A DNA stretch of 64,000 nucleotides from assembly GCA_015847255.1 (NCBI GenBank), contig JADLZK010004645.1, forward strand, positions 1 to 64,000, read 5' to 3'. The notes under the pieces are model-generated. The model was given only the letters and a program-made list of their open reading frames with translations. It ran no database searches and was not told the origin of the DNA. Source of the stretch: Hyparrhenia diplandra (lineage: Eukaryota; Streptophyta; Magnoliopsida; Poales; Poaceae). Below are positions 34,758 through 48,700 of the stretch, one piece after another; positions within the stretch are counted from its first letter, which is position 1; the number at the start of each line of letters is the position of its first letter. A program made the translations under genes and the position numbers.

Positions 34758-37700
34758 ATGGAGGCGCTCAACGAGCTCTGCGACCTGGTGGCCGCGCACC
34801 CGGATCTCCTCCTCGCCGACAAGCTCGCATGGCTCTCCTCCCGCTGCGCCGCCGCCCCGGCCGCCGCAGCCCCGCCGCGTGCGTCGAGGGGCGCACCTCC
34901 ACTCGCTCCTCGCGTTGGCGCGCCTCCTCCCGGCGGGCGGCGCCGCTGCCGGAGGCGATGCGGCGCCCCGGCCCCACTCCTATCCTTCCTCAAGGCCCAC
35001 GCCTTTCTCTCGCCGGCCTTCTGGCCCCAGTCCTTCGCCCCGGCGCCGTTCCTCTCTAGGCTCCTCCCGCTCCTCGCCGCGGCCCCATCCTCCCCCGCCC
35101 TTTCTTCCGCGCTCTCCGGCGCCGTCCTCGCCGCGCGCTCGACGTCGCCGAACCGTCCTCCGCGCCGCTCGCCCGCGCGTTCCTCTCCGCCGCCGCCGCC
35201 GCGGCACCCTGCCGCTCCTCTCTGTGGATGCCGAGCCCATCGCTTCCCGTCTGCTCCTCGAGTTTCCTGTCTCCGAGGAGGCGCCGACCAGGGCCAAGGG
35301 GAAGGGGAGGACGCCGTGGGCGAGGAGAACGGAGGGGTAAAGGAGGTGGTCCGGAAGTTCGAGGAGGAGGTGGTCGATGACCTGGAGCGGAAGGAAGTCG
35401 CATTCAGGCTGATCGTACATATGCTTGGGGGCGAGGGTGGGCTTGAGACCGAGCAGGTTGGGAAGGTTAGGAATGCTGCTGCACGACAGGTCCGATCACT
35501 CACGGATTTCCTCAAGGTAGATTCTTCCCTTCGTCTGCGCCTCTATGTGTTGATGCTTGTTGTGCTTTGCTCATTGTTGTGGTGATGGCTTGCAGATTAG
35601 AAAGCGGGACTGGAGGGAGCAGGGTCCACAGCTCAGGGCAAGGATAAACACCAAATTGATGTGTTGCCAAGCTGCAGTGGTGGTGCTAGTGCGAAGCGTT
35701 TCCACCATGGACACTGATAGCAAGTCTTCCAAGGATATGCTCCAGCAGACTCTAGCTTGGTTCATCGAGGCTACCAAGTCATGCATCTTGTCATCCTGGC
35801 GCGGAAACTGAAGATATGTGAGGACCTATTCTGTACACTGCTCAATGGGATCAGCCAGATAACTGTCTCACGTGGGGGGCCAACTCCTGCGGTGCTTTTG
35901 ATCCCTTTAAAACCGCTTGTTGTGAGCACGTGTTCGCAGGCATGTGTCTTGCTTGGACTAAAGAAACTTCTGTGCTCATGGGGTGTGGTTTAATATGAAA
36001 ATATTATTTTGATGCAGGCTGACATGGCAGGCAGTAGCCCTGGCGCTCTATTTGAAGCAGTGGTGAAATTGAGCTGTGAGATCATAGAGTTTGGCTGGAC
36101 AAAGGATAGGGCCCTTGTTGACACATTCATTATGCGTCTAGCTGCTTATGTTCGTGAGCGGAATGATTATGAGGAGGAGGTATCCCCCTTTTCTCTCATT
36201 ATTAGCTCATGGAATTTTTGTGGTCTGGGAAGAGTTGCTGTGAGCCTGTACCCAGGATCTTTTCTGTACTATATCATGACAGCAGCCACAAATCAACGTA
36301 ACTAGATTTTGCTCTTGCATGTTTGGTCAAATATTTTTTCTCAGCGCAATCCCATTCATTGTTTCATTTTTAGGCATGCCATAGTGCATCCGAGATCTTT
36401 TGGTGTGGAGTGTATCTAAAACAAGACTTTTTATATCATGAGCCTTGAGTGATTATTATAGAACATCCAATTTTAAGCAGGGTTGTTTTGCTAGCACAAA
36501 GTTTTTGTGTGAATAGATAGATGGACTAACTCATGTATAATTATGTAAATTTGCAAGAAATGCAGCACCTGTTGATACTAAAAATAGATGGACCAACTAT
36601 TTGAAAATACCATGCTGCTCTAGAAAGACTAGAATGCCATCTGTAACGTCTGTTGATACCTTCAGTGTTGTGACCTGGTGCATTTGTGGGCTTTATTTTA
36701 CAATAATGGTTTCCAGTTTTACAAAATTTCAAGCTGCAAGAGTTAGCTATCATGTAGTTGGTCTTTAAATTGAGTTGGACAATTTGATCTGCTATAGCAG
36801 ATCCAGCACACTCTTGTCCATCTCGTTATGCATGGTTGGAAATTGCAAGCACAGCAATTCAGATTGCTAAATTTATTATGATTGGAGTGAGATAATTCTG
36901 AGAGTTAACTTCACTTCTATAGTTCGGACTGGGACATTTGTTCTGTCGCAGAATTAACCTTACCAGCTGCTGGGCGGATTTTATGACCTCACCGGCTCAC
37001 CTTACTACTTGAAATGACCAAACATATGCATTGCATTAGCATTAGTTAGATTTTTGTCTTGGTTGTTTACTTGACTCGATCTGTTCCAGGATGGCAAAGG
37101 AAAAGAGGCAGTTCCAGTTATTCGACTTAATGTCATACGCCTTCTGGCTGAGTTATGTGTTTGCTTGAAAAAATGGGAAGTTGTGGACATGATTTTACCC
37201 CTTTTCATTGAACATCTAGAAGAGGGTGATGCTTCGTCTCCAAGTTCACTGCGTTACGAGTATGGCACTTTGTCTCTACTTAATTACAATTTTTTTTTTC
37301 TGTTTCTTGTTACTTTGCATTTTAAACAAAGGCATTCTTTTTGGCACTCACTTGGTTACGATATTGCAGTTATTAGATGCAATATCTCGTGTTTGCGTGC
37401 TTGGGTTTTGAAAAAATCATATCGTGAGAGTATTGTCTTGATGACAAGAAGCTATCTTGACAAAGTTAAAGCTCTAGGGGCTTCAGAAAACGATACAGTG
37501 CCATCAGAAGCAACAACTGAGCGAACAGAGGTATGCGATGAGTTCTGTAAAAAATTGATTCTATATGTCTTATCTTATGAAGTGTGATTTTGACTTCTTT
37601 TCAATGCTCCGTGCTAACTATGCCAAACAACATTCTAGACTCTTCCTGCAGGCTTTCTTCTTGTTGCTTCCAACCTCACAAGCACAAAGCTCAGGTCTGA

Positions 37701-40700
37701 TTATCGTCATAGGTTACTGTCTCTGTGCTCAGATGTGGGGCTGGTTGCTGAATCTAAAAAGCGGGAGGTGAGAGATGTTGTGATGTTAGTTTCTTCTATC
37801 ATTTACGTTTTCTATGGAGCTCAAATATCATAAGGTCTTAAAAAGTGGCTTATATATACTAATTGTTTTTGCAAACAAACTCCTGTTATGTCTGTAGTCT
37901 AATTGCACGCTTGAGTTTCTTTGTATGAAAGCAACAATTTATATATGTTGATTGATCTTAACTCTAATTACTGCTAGACTCTCTGTCAGGGCGAGGGGAA
38001 AAAATACTCTTATGAAGTGCCACCTCTCACCTAAAAGGCTAAAACTATTCTCTAAACTTTTATGTGTAAGGTTGGGTGTGAATCCAGAGGGTTTCTTCTC
38101 CCATGGTATCTACCTAGGGTGAGGCGAGTTGGAGAAGATAGGAAAGTACAAATTATTTGATCAACTCTTGCTTAATGAATATAATGACAAACTTTTAAGC
38201 AGGCATAGGGAAACTACAAATTATTTGATCAACTCTTGCTTAATGAATATCATCTGCTTCTGTGTGTTGCATGATTTTGGTACATTTCTTCATTTGTTTT
38301 ACATGATTTTATGTCTCACGCTTGTCTATTTGTCATAACTCATAACAAAGTCAGCTGACACAGTGTGCTTTTGATATTATTTTTCATTAATGCAGGAGTG
38401 GTGCTGATTTGATGGGTCCGTTACTTCCCGCAGTTGCTGAAATATGTTCTGATTTTGATCCAGTGTCCACTGTTGAGCCATCATTATTAAAACTATTCGA
38501 AACCTTTGGTTCTACATTGTATTGTTTGGGCTAGCTCCACCCATACAGAATAATGAGGCACCTACAAAGCCAGTTTCCACTTCATTAGGTACAATGGAAA
38601 GCAGTAGTGCTATAGCCCTTCAAGCTGTAGCTGGACCATACATGTGGAACAGCCAATGGTCTGTAGCAGTGCAACGTATTGCGCAAAGGAACGCCCCCTC
38701 TGGTAATTTTTTTTCTTCCCCCATGCTATTAGAAAATTGAACTTCCTTTCCTGGCACTAGTGAACATAACTTGTGCTTTCGAACATTGTTTGCTTAAATG
38801 CCCATTTAAACACTAGACAGTGGACACTGGCCAACGTCTCCTTTTATCAGCCATTTAGCCTGTTTAAAGTTTAAAGAACCATTTGGCTTATTAGATAGCC
38901 GTATTGCCCAAATGATTGGCTAAACAAGGGATAACTGTCTGTTTTTAGTGTTTATTTGGTGAACGCTGGCTTTGAATGAGGGTGGCAGAGCAGCCATCAT
39001 TTGTTTTTATGCCCCCTAATTTAAACCTGCATAGTCTTTACTTTTGTCATTTGTCTTTCTTAGTCCCTACATTGAGTTGTTTTCATGTTCTGTTGAAATT
39101 ACATCAGGACAAATGTAGCTTGGCCTAAACCAATACCAATACCAATACCAGCGTGTTCTGTTAAAAAGGTCTTTTATCATATTTTTTGGATAGGAGCATT
39201 TAACAGAACAGGTATACTGGGTCACATAGGTAAAAAATATCTTTATTGTTACATGCTGGTTCAAATGAATCCCAGTACCATCTCCATTGCACGTAAAAAG
39301 TCATGTTTACTCATCTGTCCAAGTTTCAACTATCCCCTTTGGCCTTTGCTATGAAACTGAGAAATGAGCCCGATCTACCTTTTTAACCAGGCCTGCACCC
39401 AGAACTTGGTTTTGAAGGTGGTTCAGCCATACTAGCTGCAGGCAGCCAGGATGCTTTCTGATATGCACCATTGTCATGGACCATAGTTTGTTTCAGATAA
39501 AAAATTATTACAGTTTACAGTTGCTTTGGATGGACAAGAGGTCCCGCCCAATATGAATATTTAAATGCTATTTCATTTTTTTTTTTCAGCTTTACTTCAG
39601 TCACTTGTCTCGCTCCCTTTTCGAACTTTCAAAGTACCATATGCTAAAGCATAATGATGTTTTCAATAATAATTGATAAGAATTCTTGGATTACCAATTC
39701 TTAAGTTTGCCCCTCCTTTTATTTTATTAGAAGTTGGTAATTATGATCAATAAGCCTTTGTTCATCACTTCATGCAAATGGAAAGTATTCTTGCTGTGAT
39801 TAATACAGTGTTAACATTATTTATGCTTTCCTGATTTCAGGTTGTTAGTTCTGTAAAATGGCTTGAAGACGAGCTAGAGTTAAACGCTCTACACAACCCA
39901 GGTAGTCGCCGTGGTAATGGTAATGAAAATTCTGCTGTTGGGCAGAGAGCTGCACTTTCTGCTGCTTTGGGTGGTCGAGTTGAGGTAGCGGCAATGAACA
40001 CTATTTCAGGTCAGTTTTATCCTCTGATGAGTGCTTACCACCATTTTTTTTTTAATTCAGGAGAAAAGAACAATATTGCAACTCAACTCAAATGCATTGA
40101 TGTGTAGAATGAAGTGTATTGCATGTAGGTCCTTAACTATAATGTTTTCTATGAGGTCTGTAAACTTCAGACTAATAGTCATGCAAATAAATACGCCTCA
40201 GGTTCACATTTTTCAATATGCCTAATGCGTTTTATCTGTTGCATTTTGTTCTTTACAAATGGATTTCGTTGGGGAACAACTTGAACACGAAAAAACTAGT
40301 ATCTTCTGGACGCAAAAAGAAAAACAAAAGATAATTGTTTGTCCATTCATTTCCCTTGTTAGAACTAGATTGGATTGTTGGTATTGACATATTCATGCCA
40401 GTCTTTAAGTGGTGCAGTAGGCACTAGGCAGATGAAATTGTGTTGATGTATCCATTAATCTTGTTTACTTTATTTTCAGGGGTAAAAGCTACATACCTCC
40501 TTGCAGTTGCTTTCCTGGAGATACTGCGTTTTTAGTTGCAATGGTGGCATTCTCTCGGCTACATCTACATTGAATAGATCAAATAGTGCTTTCAGTTGTG
40601 TATTTGAATACCTTCTCACTCCAAACTTGACACGGCGGTAATTCAGTGTCTGGCGGCAGTTGCGCATAGAGCTTTTGAAACAGTGTTGTCATGGCTGGTA

Positions 40701-43700
40701 CACTCCTCACTTGAGCAGTCTGTTGGAACATATTTGGCATGTGTTACACTTTCCTGTATCCGATCATTACTTTGAAACATGTAGGAAACTGGAAGTCCTG
40801 TTTGCCGTTGTGTTTAAGGGGCTGTTTGGATCATGGCCTTCGAGGCTATGCCTGGCCAGGCAAGTAATCCTGCTCCCAGGCATTCGAAATTGAATGCCTG
40901 GGGCTCTGCCTGACCCAGGCAGCTGGACAAAGCTGCCTACCAAACAGCCTCTAAATATGTACTCTGTTATTTTCTGTTGAATAAAATTTTGTATGTGAAA
41001 ACAGTATCTATTGTCTGGATAGTTTTAGTAGGTGCACATATCAAGGATTCTTATTAAGCTTCAAGTTGTTACAAATGTGTTATAGCAAAAGGATACATTA
41101 TAGTTCTCAAATTGTTACTTTTGTTGATCTGAAATAAAGAATTGTGCCTCACAAGTAAATGCCTCATCCATGAACGAAGTGTTTTATAAATTGGGCACTG
41201 ACAACACGCATCATGTCTAACATAACTGCTGTCTGTTTTGGATTTTATTTGCACAATGAAATTCCGTTATGCTTTGCTCAGTTAACTAGGAGATACTCCA
41301 TCGTCCATCTATTGCCAATGCATTGTATTCGTTTATTTATTGAAATCCATTTTAGAGCTATATAAACAGCAACTTCTAATTGTTTAAATTGATTATTATA
41401 TTTGTTGTTTTGGTGACCAGGAGAATCGCATATCTGCTATAGGTGAAGGAGCTGATGTTAGAGAATCAGTTCTTTCTGTTCATGCTTGCTTTCTAATAAA
41501 AAGCATGTCCCAGAGAGATGAACATGTTCGTGATGTGAGTGTTAAGCTGTTAACGCAGCTGAAGGAAAAGTTCCCACAGGTACCCATTCATTTGGTTTGT
41601 CATGTTTTGATTTTATTGATTTGAGACAACGATGTGACTAGTGTTCTGAATTTTCAGGTCCTCTGGAACTCTTCATGCTTGGATTTACTTCTTATTTCTG
41701 TTCACAATGAGTTGACTTCTGGCCCAGTCAGTGATCCTGCTTGGGTTGCAACTGTACGCTCACTGTATCAAAAGATTGCTAGGGAATGGTTGACAAGTGC
41801 TCTTTCATATGCTCCGTGTACCACTCAAGGCCTTATACAGGTTTAATGAATAACAATATTATTCAGCCAGACTTTTTGTTCCAGCAGCGTTGTTCTGAGT
41901 TTGTGTGAGGCTGATGCTTTATTTCCTGTTAGTAGATGGTCACTGTCCTGTCAATGTTAAGGTTGCCGATTGCTTGTCTGGTTGAGGTTAAGCTTGCTTA
42001 TCATGTAGATCCTTGTCCCTTTATTAGATTCCTGCACAGTATGCTTTTGACTTCATTTGGAACATTTTGTTTTCTTCTTTAATTGTGCTCACTAGTCATG
42101 ATCTGCTGTTACTTTGATTAACTGTTTGACTGTGCATGCATGCATAGCGATCTCCTGGGTTGTTATTTTCCTCCTGTCTAACTTTCAATTGTTGATACTG
42201 CTTTGATTCAGTAATAAACAAGTGGAAATTCTTGCTATCTGGTAAGGATTTTTTTATTGTTTTTTTCCTTGAACACATAGGAGAGCCGCATATCATTATA
42301 GTAAGAGAAAAAGGGGGTGAGAACCCTTACAAAACCATAGACTCACACACAAAGGATTTGGAGGCAGTTGCCAGACTTGTTGGAAATAATCCTGTGTGTC
42401 TAGGTGCATGCTAGTGTCTAGGTTCATAGCAGTTTAGCTTAATTTCAGCATGGAATAACAGTAGTAGTAGGCTGTTTATTTGGGTAATATTCTAATTAGG
42501 AGGCTATCGCGGCAGATTACTTAATTGGTGCATCACTGCATCAGTTCACTAGCTTATTATCCCATTTTTATTACCAAAAGCTGTCCTTTGTTGGCATCTG
42601 TTGTGTGAAATGATATACATGTCTTAATGTATACTCAACAGAAATGGTTGGAGAAGAAACTGCCTGATTGTTTTTGTGTTCTATATTTTCCGTGAGGAAT
42701 TACCACACATTCAAATCAGCCTTTCTTTTAAATGTCTATAGCAAACTTATGCCACATGTATCATAATGCTGGCATAAGAAGTTCATACTTGTAACTTGTC
42801 CTTTTCGTTTTGTACCCAAAGCCTGATATATCTACTGAAGAGGGTTTTGATTGTATTTTTAGGAAAATTTTTGCAAGCCAAGTGGAGTGCAAAAGAACAC
42901 AGCATACAGCAGATGTTGTTTCACTTTTATCTGAGATACGTATTTGTAGCGGAAAGAATGATTGGAACGGTATTAGGACGGCCAATGTTCCTGCAGTTAT
43001 GGACTCTGCAGCAGCAGCATCGGGAGCCAAAAAAGAATCACCTGACTTCACTTTGGAAGTACTGTCTACTGCAGTAGTGAGTGCAACTGTGAAGTGCAAC
43101 CATGCTGGTGAGATTGCTGGTATGAGAAGGCTGTTTAGTACTATGGGAGGCGTAAACATGGTCATGTCTCCTCCTGGCACGCCAATCTGTGCATTCTCAT
43201 CAGTCATTTGATGAAGTTTTTTTGTCTCCAAGTTTGTCAGTCTTCTTCAGAACTTTGTTGTTGCGGCAGAGAAACAACCAATAGATAATTCACAATTTCG
43301 TGAAACATGTTCTCAAGCTACAGCATTACTTCTTGATCATATGGTAAGATCATGTTTGCACCTTGGTGGCCTGTTATTTCCTTGATTCTAGATTAATTAT
43401 ACTTTTCTATATTGTAACATGTAGGTGTCTGATTCTAGAGCAAATCTGGAAGGGTTTTCTCAGCTTATACGGCTTCTATGTTGGTGTCCTGCTTATATTT
43501 CTACCCCTGACGCAATGGAGACTGGAATCTACATTTGGACATGGCTAGTATCGGCTGCGCCTTCTTTAGGTCCTCTTGTGCTTTTATGAACTTGTTGATG
43601 CATGGCTGTGGACCATCGATACAAAGCGTGGATTGTTTGCATCAGATATGAATTACTGCGGCCCAGATGCAAAATTGAGGCCTCATCTTATTGCTGGTGA

Positions 43701-45686
43701 GCCTGAGGCACAGAAAAGGACCCAGTGGAAGCAATAATAGCCCATAGACTGTGGCTTGGCTTCTTTATTGATCGGTTTGAGGTTATAATCTCACCTTTTC
43801 TTCATTTATGTTCTGAATTGTCACTGTTTTTTATGGCTAAAACTATGGTACTAGTGTGCATGCAACATATCTTCAATTGTTGTTTGCATAACAGAACAAC
43901 AGACATCCTTGTCTTATTTTTCTTATTTTTCTGTATTATCTGAGCATATTTGATTTGTGGTTGCATACTGTCTACTTATTTAAAATATATCACAGTGTGG
44001 GATTAAGGGGGTGACATAAACGAAAAGAAGCAAAAATACAACAAAGTTCTTCCAGGATTGTCCATACTTTACCTTCTTTGTTACTATGACTTATTCAAAA
44101 GTTATTTCACTGTCTAGATTCTAGAACTTCTGTCTACGTGTGTCTGAATTTTTCTGTTCTGTACATATAGGTTCAACCTCTGTGATATATTATAAATAAG
44201 TTCATAATAATTTGACTAAATTTAGCTTAATAGCCAACTAATGCTTCAAAAGATTCTTACAGTGTATGAGATGCAAAGTAGAGTTTATTGGACTCAGGGA
44301 GCAAAGTAGTGGTACTTTTAGTCTTGGAAGTGTAGTGGCTTGCACATCGGTTACATTCTAGCTCACATTTTGGCAACTGATTCTGTTACTAGAATATTTA
44401 ATTCTACTGCCTTATACAAGTGCCATTCTGGCAGGTGGTTCGGCATGACAGCATTGAACAACTTCTACTTCTAGGTCGAATGTTGCAAGGAACAATGAAG
44501 TCTCCGGCTCATTTTTCTCACCATCCTGCTGCTACTGGCACTTTCTTTTTGGCGATGCTCCTTGGATTGAAGTTTTGCTCATGCCAGTCTCAGTCTAACT
44601 TGCAGAAGTGTAATATGGGGCTTCAGTTGTTAGAGGACAGGGTGTACCGGTAAAATTTACTTCACTCCATTGTTTCTGTGTCCTTATATAGTTACGTATT
44701 AGGTTTGATGTTTCATCATATGCATGCTACATTGTTTCTGGCATTGCTTTCTATGTCTCATCTGTAAAATCCTGATATTTTGAACGATAAGGTAAAACAA
44801 AAGAAAGAGCTCAAATGTGTATATAAAATCTTGAATTACAATGACATATAAAATTCACAAAATTATATCAAAACTACATGTTTGTGACACTTTATAAAAA
44901 ATACAATTTTTGCAAGAAATTAATTGCAAAACTGATAGTTACCTATTGATCTTTGAGTGTGATTTCTTAGTATTTGGTGGTTTAAAAGGGATATCTATGT
45001 AATATATATTACTAATCACCAAAATTGGTAGTTGACAAGTTAACAAAACCTTAAGTCGTATTCATTTTAATTCAGACATGCAGTAGAGATAAAACAGTTT
45101 TCTCTTGTGTTCCATCTCCATATGTGGTTTGGCTGGGTGTTGTTTACGTTGGCTTGCCAAGCGTATCCATCCCTCCCTCTTTTATGGGAAGGGATTCTTT
45201 CTCCATCTGGGTTTGGGATTGGCAATGTTGAAATAACACAGGTGGAGTGGAGTAATGTTTATTTCCCTCCTTTACCCTGATGCAGGAATTATGCTCCAAC
45301 TATCTATTATTGTCAAGTAGAGGATGTAATTATTTCTTAATTTCCATGCTTGTTTTTCGGCTGCAAGTTTAAATCTTCTTTGTTGTCTTTTGATTTGCTA
45401 ATGTACTTTTATTGTCCTGTATTTTCAGTGCTGCTTTGGGATGGTTTTCTTATGCGCCTGAGTGGTATGAATCTCAAAACAAAACTTATGCTCAGAGAGA
45501 AGCTCAATCAGTGTCAGTATTTGTCCATTTTTTACAAAATGGCGCACCAGTGGCCCTGTTGATTCTGTTTCAAAGTTACAAGGGCGTGAAGGTGAACCTA
45601 ACACGGTATGACTGAATAACACTTTTGTTTCCCATTTATTTCTCGATCTCATCCTCAATTCAGAGAAATGTATCTCTTCTCTCATC

Positions 45687-45725
<39 letters not shown>

Positions 45726-48700
45726 GAAATTATAAACCTTTCTCTCTGCCATTATTATTTTTGGTTGCAGGCAGATCAGATTCATCCTGTCTGGGGCAGT
45801 GTTGACAACTATGCAACTGCAAAAAAGCGTAAACAGTTACTTCTGGCGCTTTCTCAGAATGAGGCAGACAGACTTGAAGTCTGGGCACAACCAATAAATA
45901 CAAAGTAACTACCCTACTTTGAGTTGTTGATCTTCCTTTTTGTTTCTTTGGGTCCTATTGAATTCAAGTTCACATGCGTCTCATGCTATCTGTGGCCAGA
46001 GATCACGGCGACTTTTCGTGGTAAAATCAGCTCAGATAAATGGATTGATCATGTCAGAACTGCTTTTGCTGTTGATCCTCGAATTGCTATTTCTATGCCT
46101 TTGAGGTTTCCCACAAATGCAACAATGCAATCTGAGATTACTCAGCTGGTACAGGTATAGTTCTTTCCTATGGCTGCTGCCTTTTCAGATATTATAATTG
46201 CTACTAGTTTCCTTCACATGCAAGAGATCACTTAGTTGGTACAAGTATAGTTCTTTCCAAGTTTTAAAAAAGTATAGTTCTTTCCTATAGCTGCTATCTT
46301 TTCAGATATTATAATTGGTACTAGGTTTCTTTTGTTTTCTTCACATGCAAGTTCCGTTTCATAATATCTTTGCTTTGCATCATGTTCCATCAGTATGTGT
46401 GTAGACTGTAGAGATTTGTATAGTCCTGTAGGAATAAATAGCGAGTTTAGGCTCCACCCTTGTTGATTGGGCAATATACTTGGTTTCAGTTTAGTGACTT
46501 ATTATGCGTATTTGATATCTTTCTAACTTCTGCTTTCTTTCATTGATAAAGCCGGCTGATGTTCATATATTTTTCCTTTTGTAGACACGATTACTGGAGC
46601 TTAGGTACAATTCCTGAAGCATTACCATTTTTTATTACTCCAAAGGCAGTAGATGAAAATTCAGTGTTGTTACAGCAACTACCACACTGGGCTCCATGTT
46701 CTGTTACACAGGCATTGGAGTTTCTTACTCCCTCCTTATAAAGGACACCCACGTGTTATGGCCTATGTCCTTCGTGTCTTGGAGACTTACCCCCTGAAAC
46801 TGTTACCTTTTTTATGCCACAGTTGGTACAATCTCTCAGATATGATGAAGGGGTGAGAATTCCTTCAGTGATATGCATGTTTCTGTCATCAATGTACACT
46901 ATGAGAACTTCAGTCTACATCTTTTGCTTTATCATTGCACATAGACGCCATATTATTTTCTTAAATAATTGTTTACATGTATCTCACTTCGCATGCCTTT
47001 TAACTCAATCAGAAACTGGTTGAAGGGTACTTACTTGGAGCTACTCGAGAAGAAGTAATATATTTGCTCATATCTTAATATGGCATCTGCAGGTGAAATT
47101 TATTTATCTTCTACCATGTCCTCTCTTTTTTTCCCCATGTTTAGAAGATATTTTTCTACTTATGTAAGTTTTTCATTGTGTGATTTTTTCGCTGAGATCT
47201 TTTGGTCTGGAACTTGAAATGCAGGCAGAATTTGTGGATGAATCTGAGAAAGATGCAGCCGCTCTGAAGGTATAATCTTCTTTTTGTTTTTCTGTAGATG
47301 GATTTTTCCATTCCTTTTTCGTATCAAAATATGCATTAGCAAAATAAGTACTGTTTTTCTCCATTCTGCTTCTTTTCTTAAACTTCATTAATAAAGTTTG
47401 AGGCATAATAATGCTTGAGTATCATTGCCTTCTTGGTGATAGTAACTAATACCTAACCAGTCAAAGATATTTGACCCTAAATAAATTTTCATGGCCTGTG
47501 ATGGTCCATAAATTGTGGGCTTGAATAATTAAGTGGCCGCAATTCTATTATGCACACGGAGTAAGAGATTTAAGCATAGCAATTGCACTGGTGTATTTTT
47601 ATTATCATGCATACCTATATGTACTCCATTCCAAACTATAAGGCGTTTTGGGTTTCCTAGATACATTGTTTTTACTATTTATCTGGACATAGTATATATC
47701 TAAGTGCATAGCAAAAAGCTATGTGTCTAGAAAAGCCAAAACATCTTATAATTTGGATGGAGGGAGTACTATTTGAAGTTCTCTTGACTCAGTTCATGTT
47801 ATGTTTTCGGAGTTGTGGTAGGCAAGGTGTGTTTAAAGGGAACATATCAAAATTTGAAAAAGATTTAATTTTGTATACTATTTTATCTCAGTTTCATTCT
47901 ATGTGAAGAGGAACTACTAAGTGAGAAAATTCGTAAGAAATGATATCTGTTACTAATTGCTCCTGCAAAGTTTTAAATAATGATAGAACTGTGAAAAGTC
48001 CTTTTGGATTTTTTTTTTCATGATAATCTGAATGCCTAATTGCATCACAAAGAGGTGATTGCAATTTGCATATGTTGTCGTCGTGATGTTAGAATGTTTC
48101 AAGAAAAATCTACACATGATTTTTTTTATGTTCTAAAATACATATTATTTTAAAAGTATTGATAATCATAGTTTTAAAAGATTGACCAAACCTTGTCTGA
48201 AACCTAAGTACTTGTGACCGAAAGTGAGTATATTGTAACATGTCATAGTTGATGTTTGCTGCTTATAGCAAAATTTGCAGCAATTGATTTAATTAATTCT
48301 ATCGTATAATTTTGTTTTCATGTTTGAAGTTTACAAGTATCAATGCAGATTTGGCCTCGTACAGCAAAGATGAATTTTAAACTGCATTGTTGTGGCCACA
48401 CATAACTTTAGGTGTACTACATACATGATTTTTGTGATGACTTTTTGATACATTGTAACATGATATTTTAGCTAAAGAGGATGTCTGCACCCCAGGATGT
48501 CAAAACATTGGTGGCACAAATATTGAGTTCATGTTTTTTTTTTTTTTTTCTCTCTCCAGGGCAGTGCATTCCAATCCTTGCTTCCTGTTGTTAAGGACAA
48601 AATTATAGAGAGTTTCACTCCAGACGCTCGTGATATGTTTGAAAGAGAATTTTATTTCTTTGACCAAGTGACCTCTATTTCTGGTGTTCTTTTCCCTCTT

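Noticed and set aside
34305..35515. Long minus-strand open frames opposite PI4K exon 1
   Set aside because: They are GC-rich mirror frames of a well supported coding exon.
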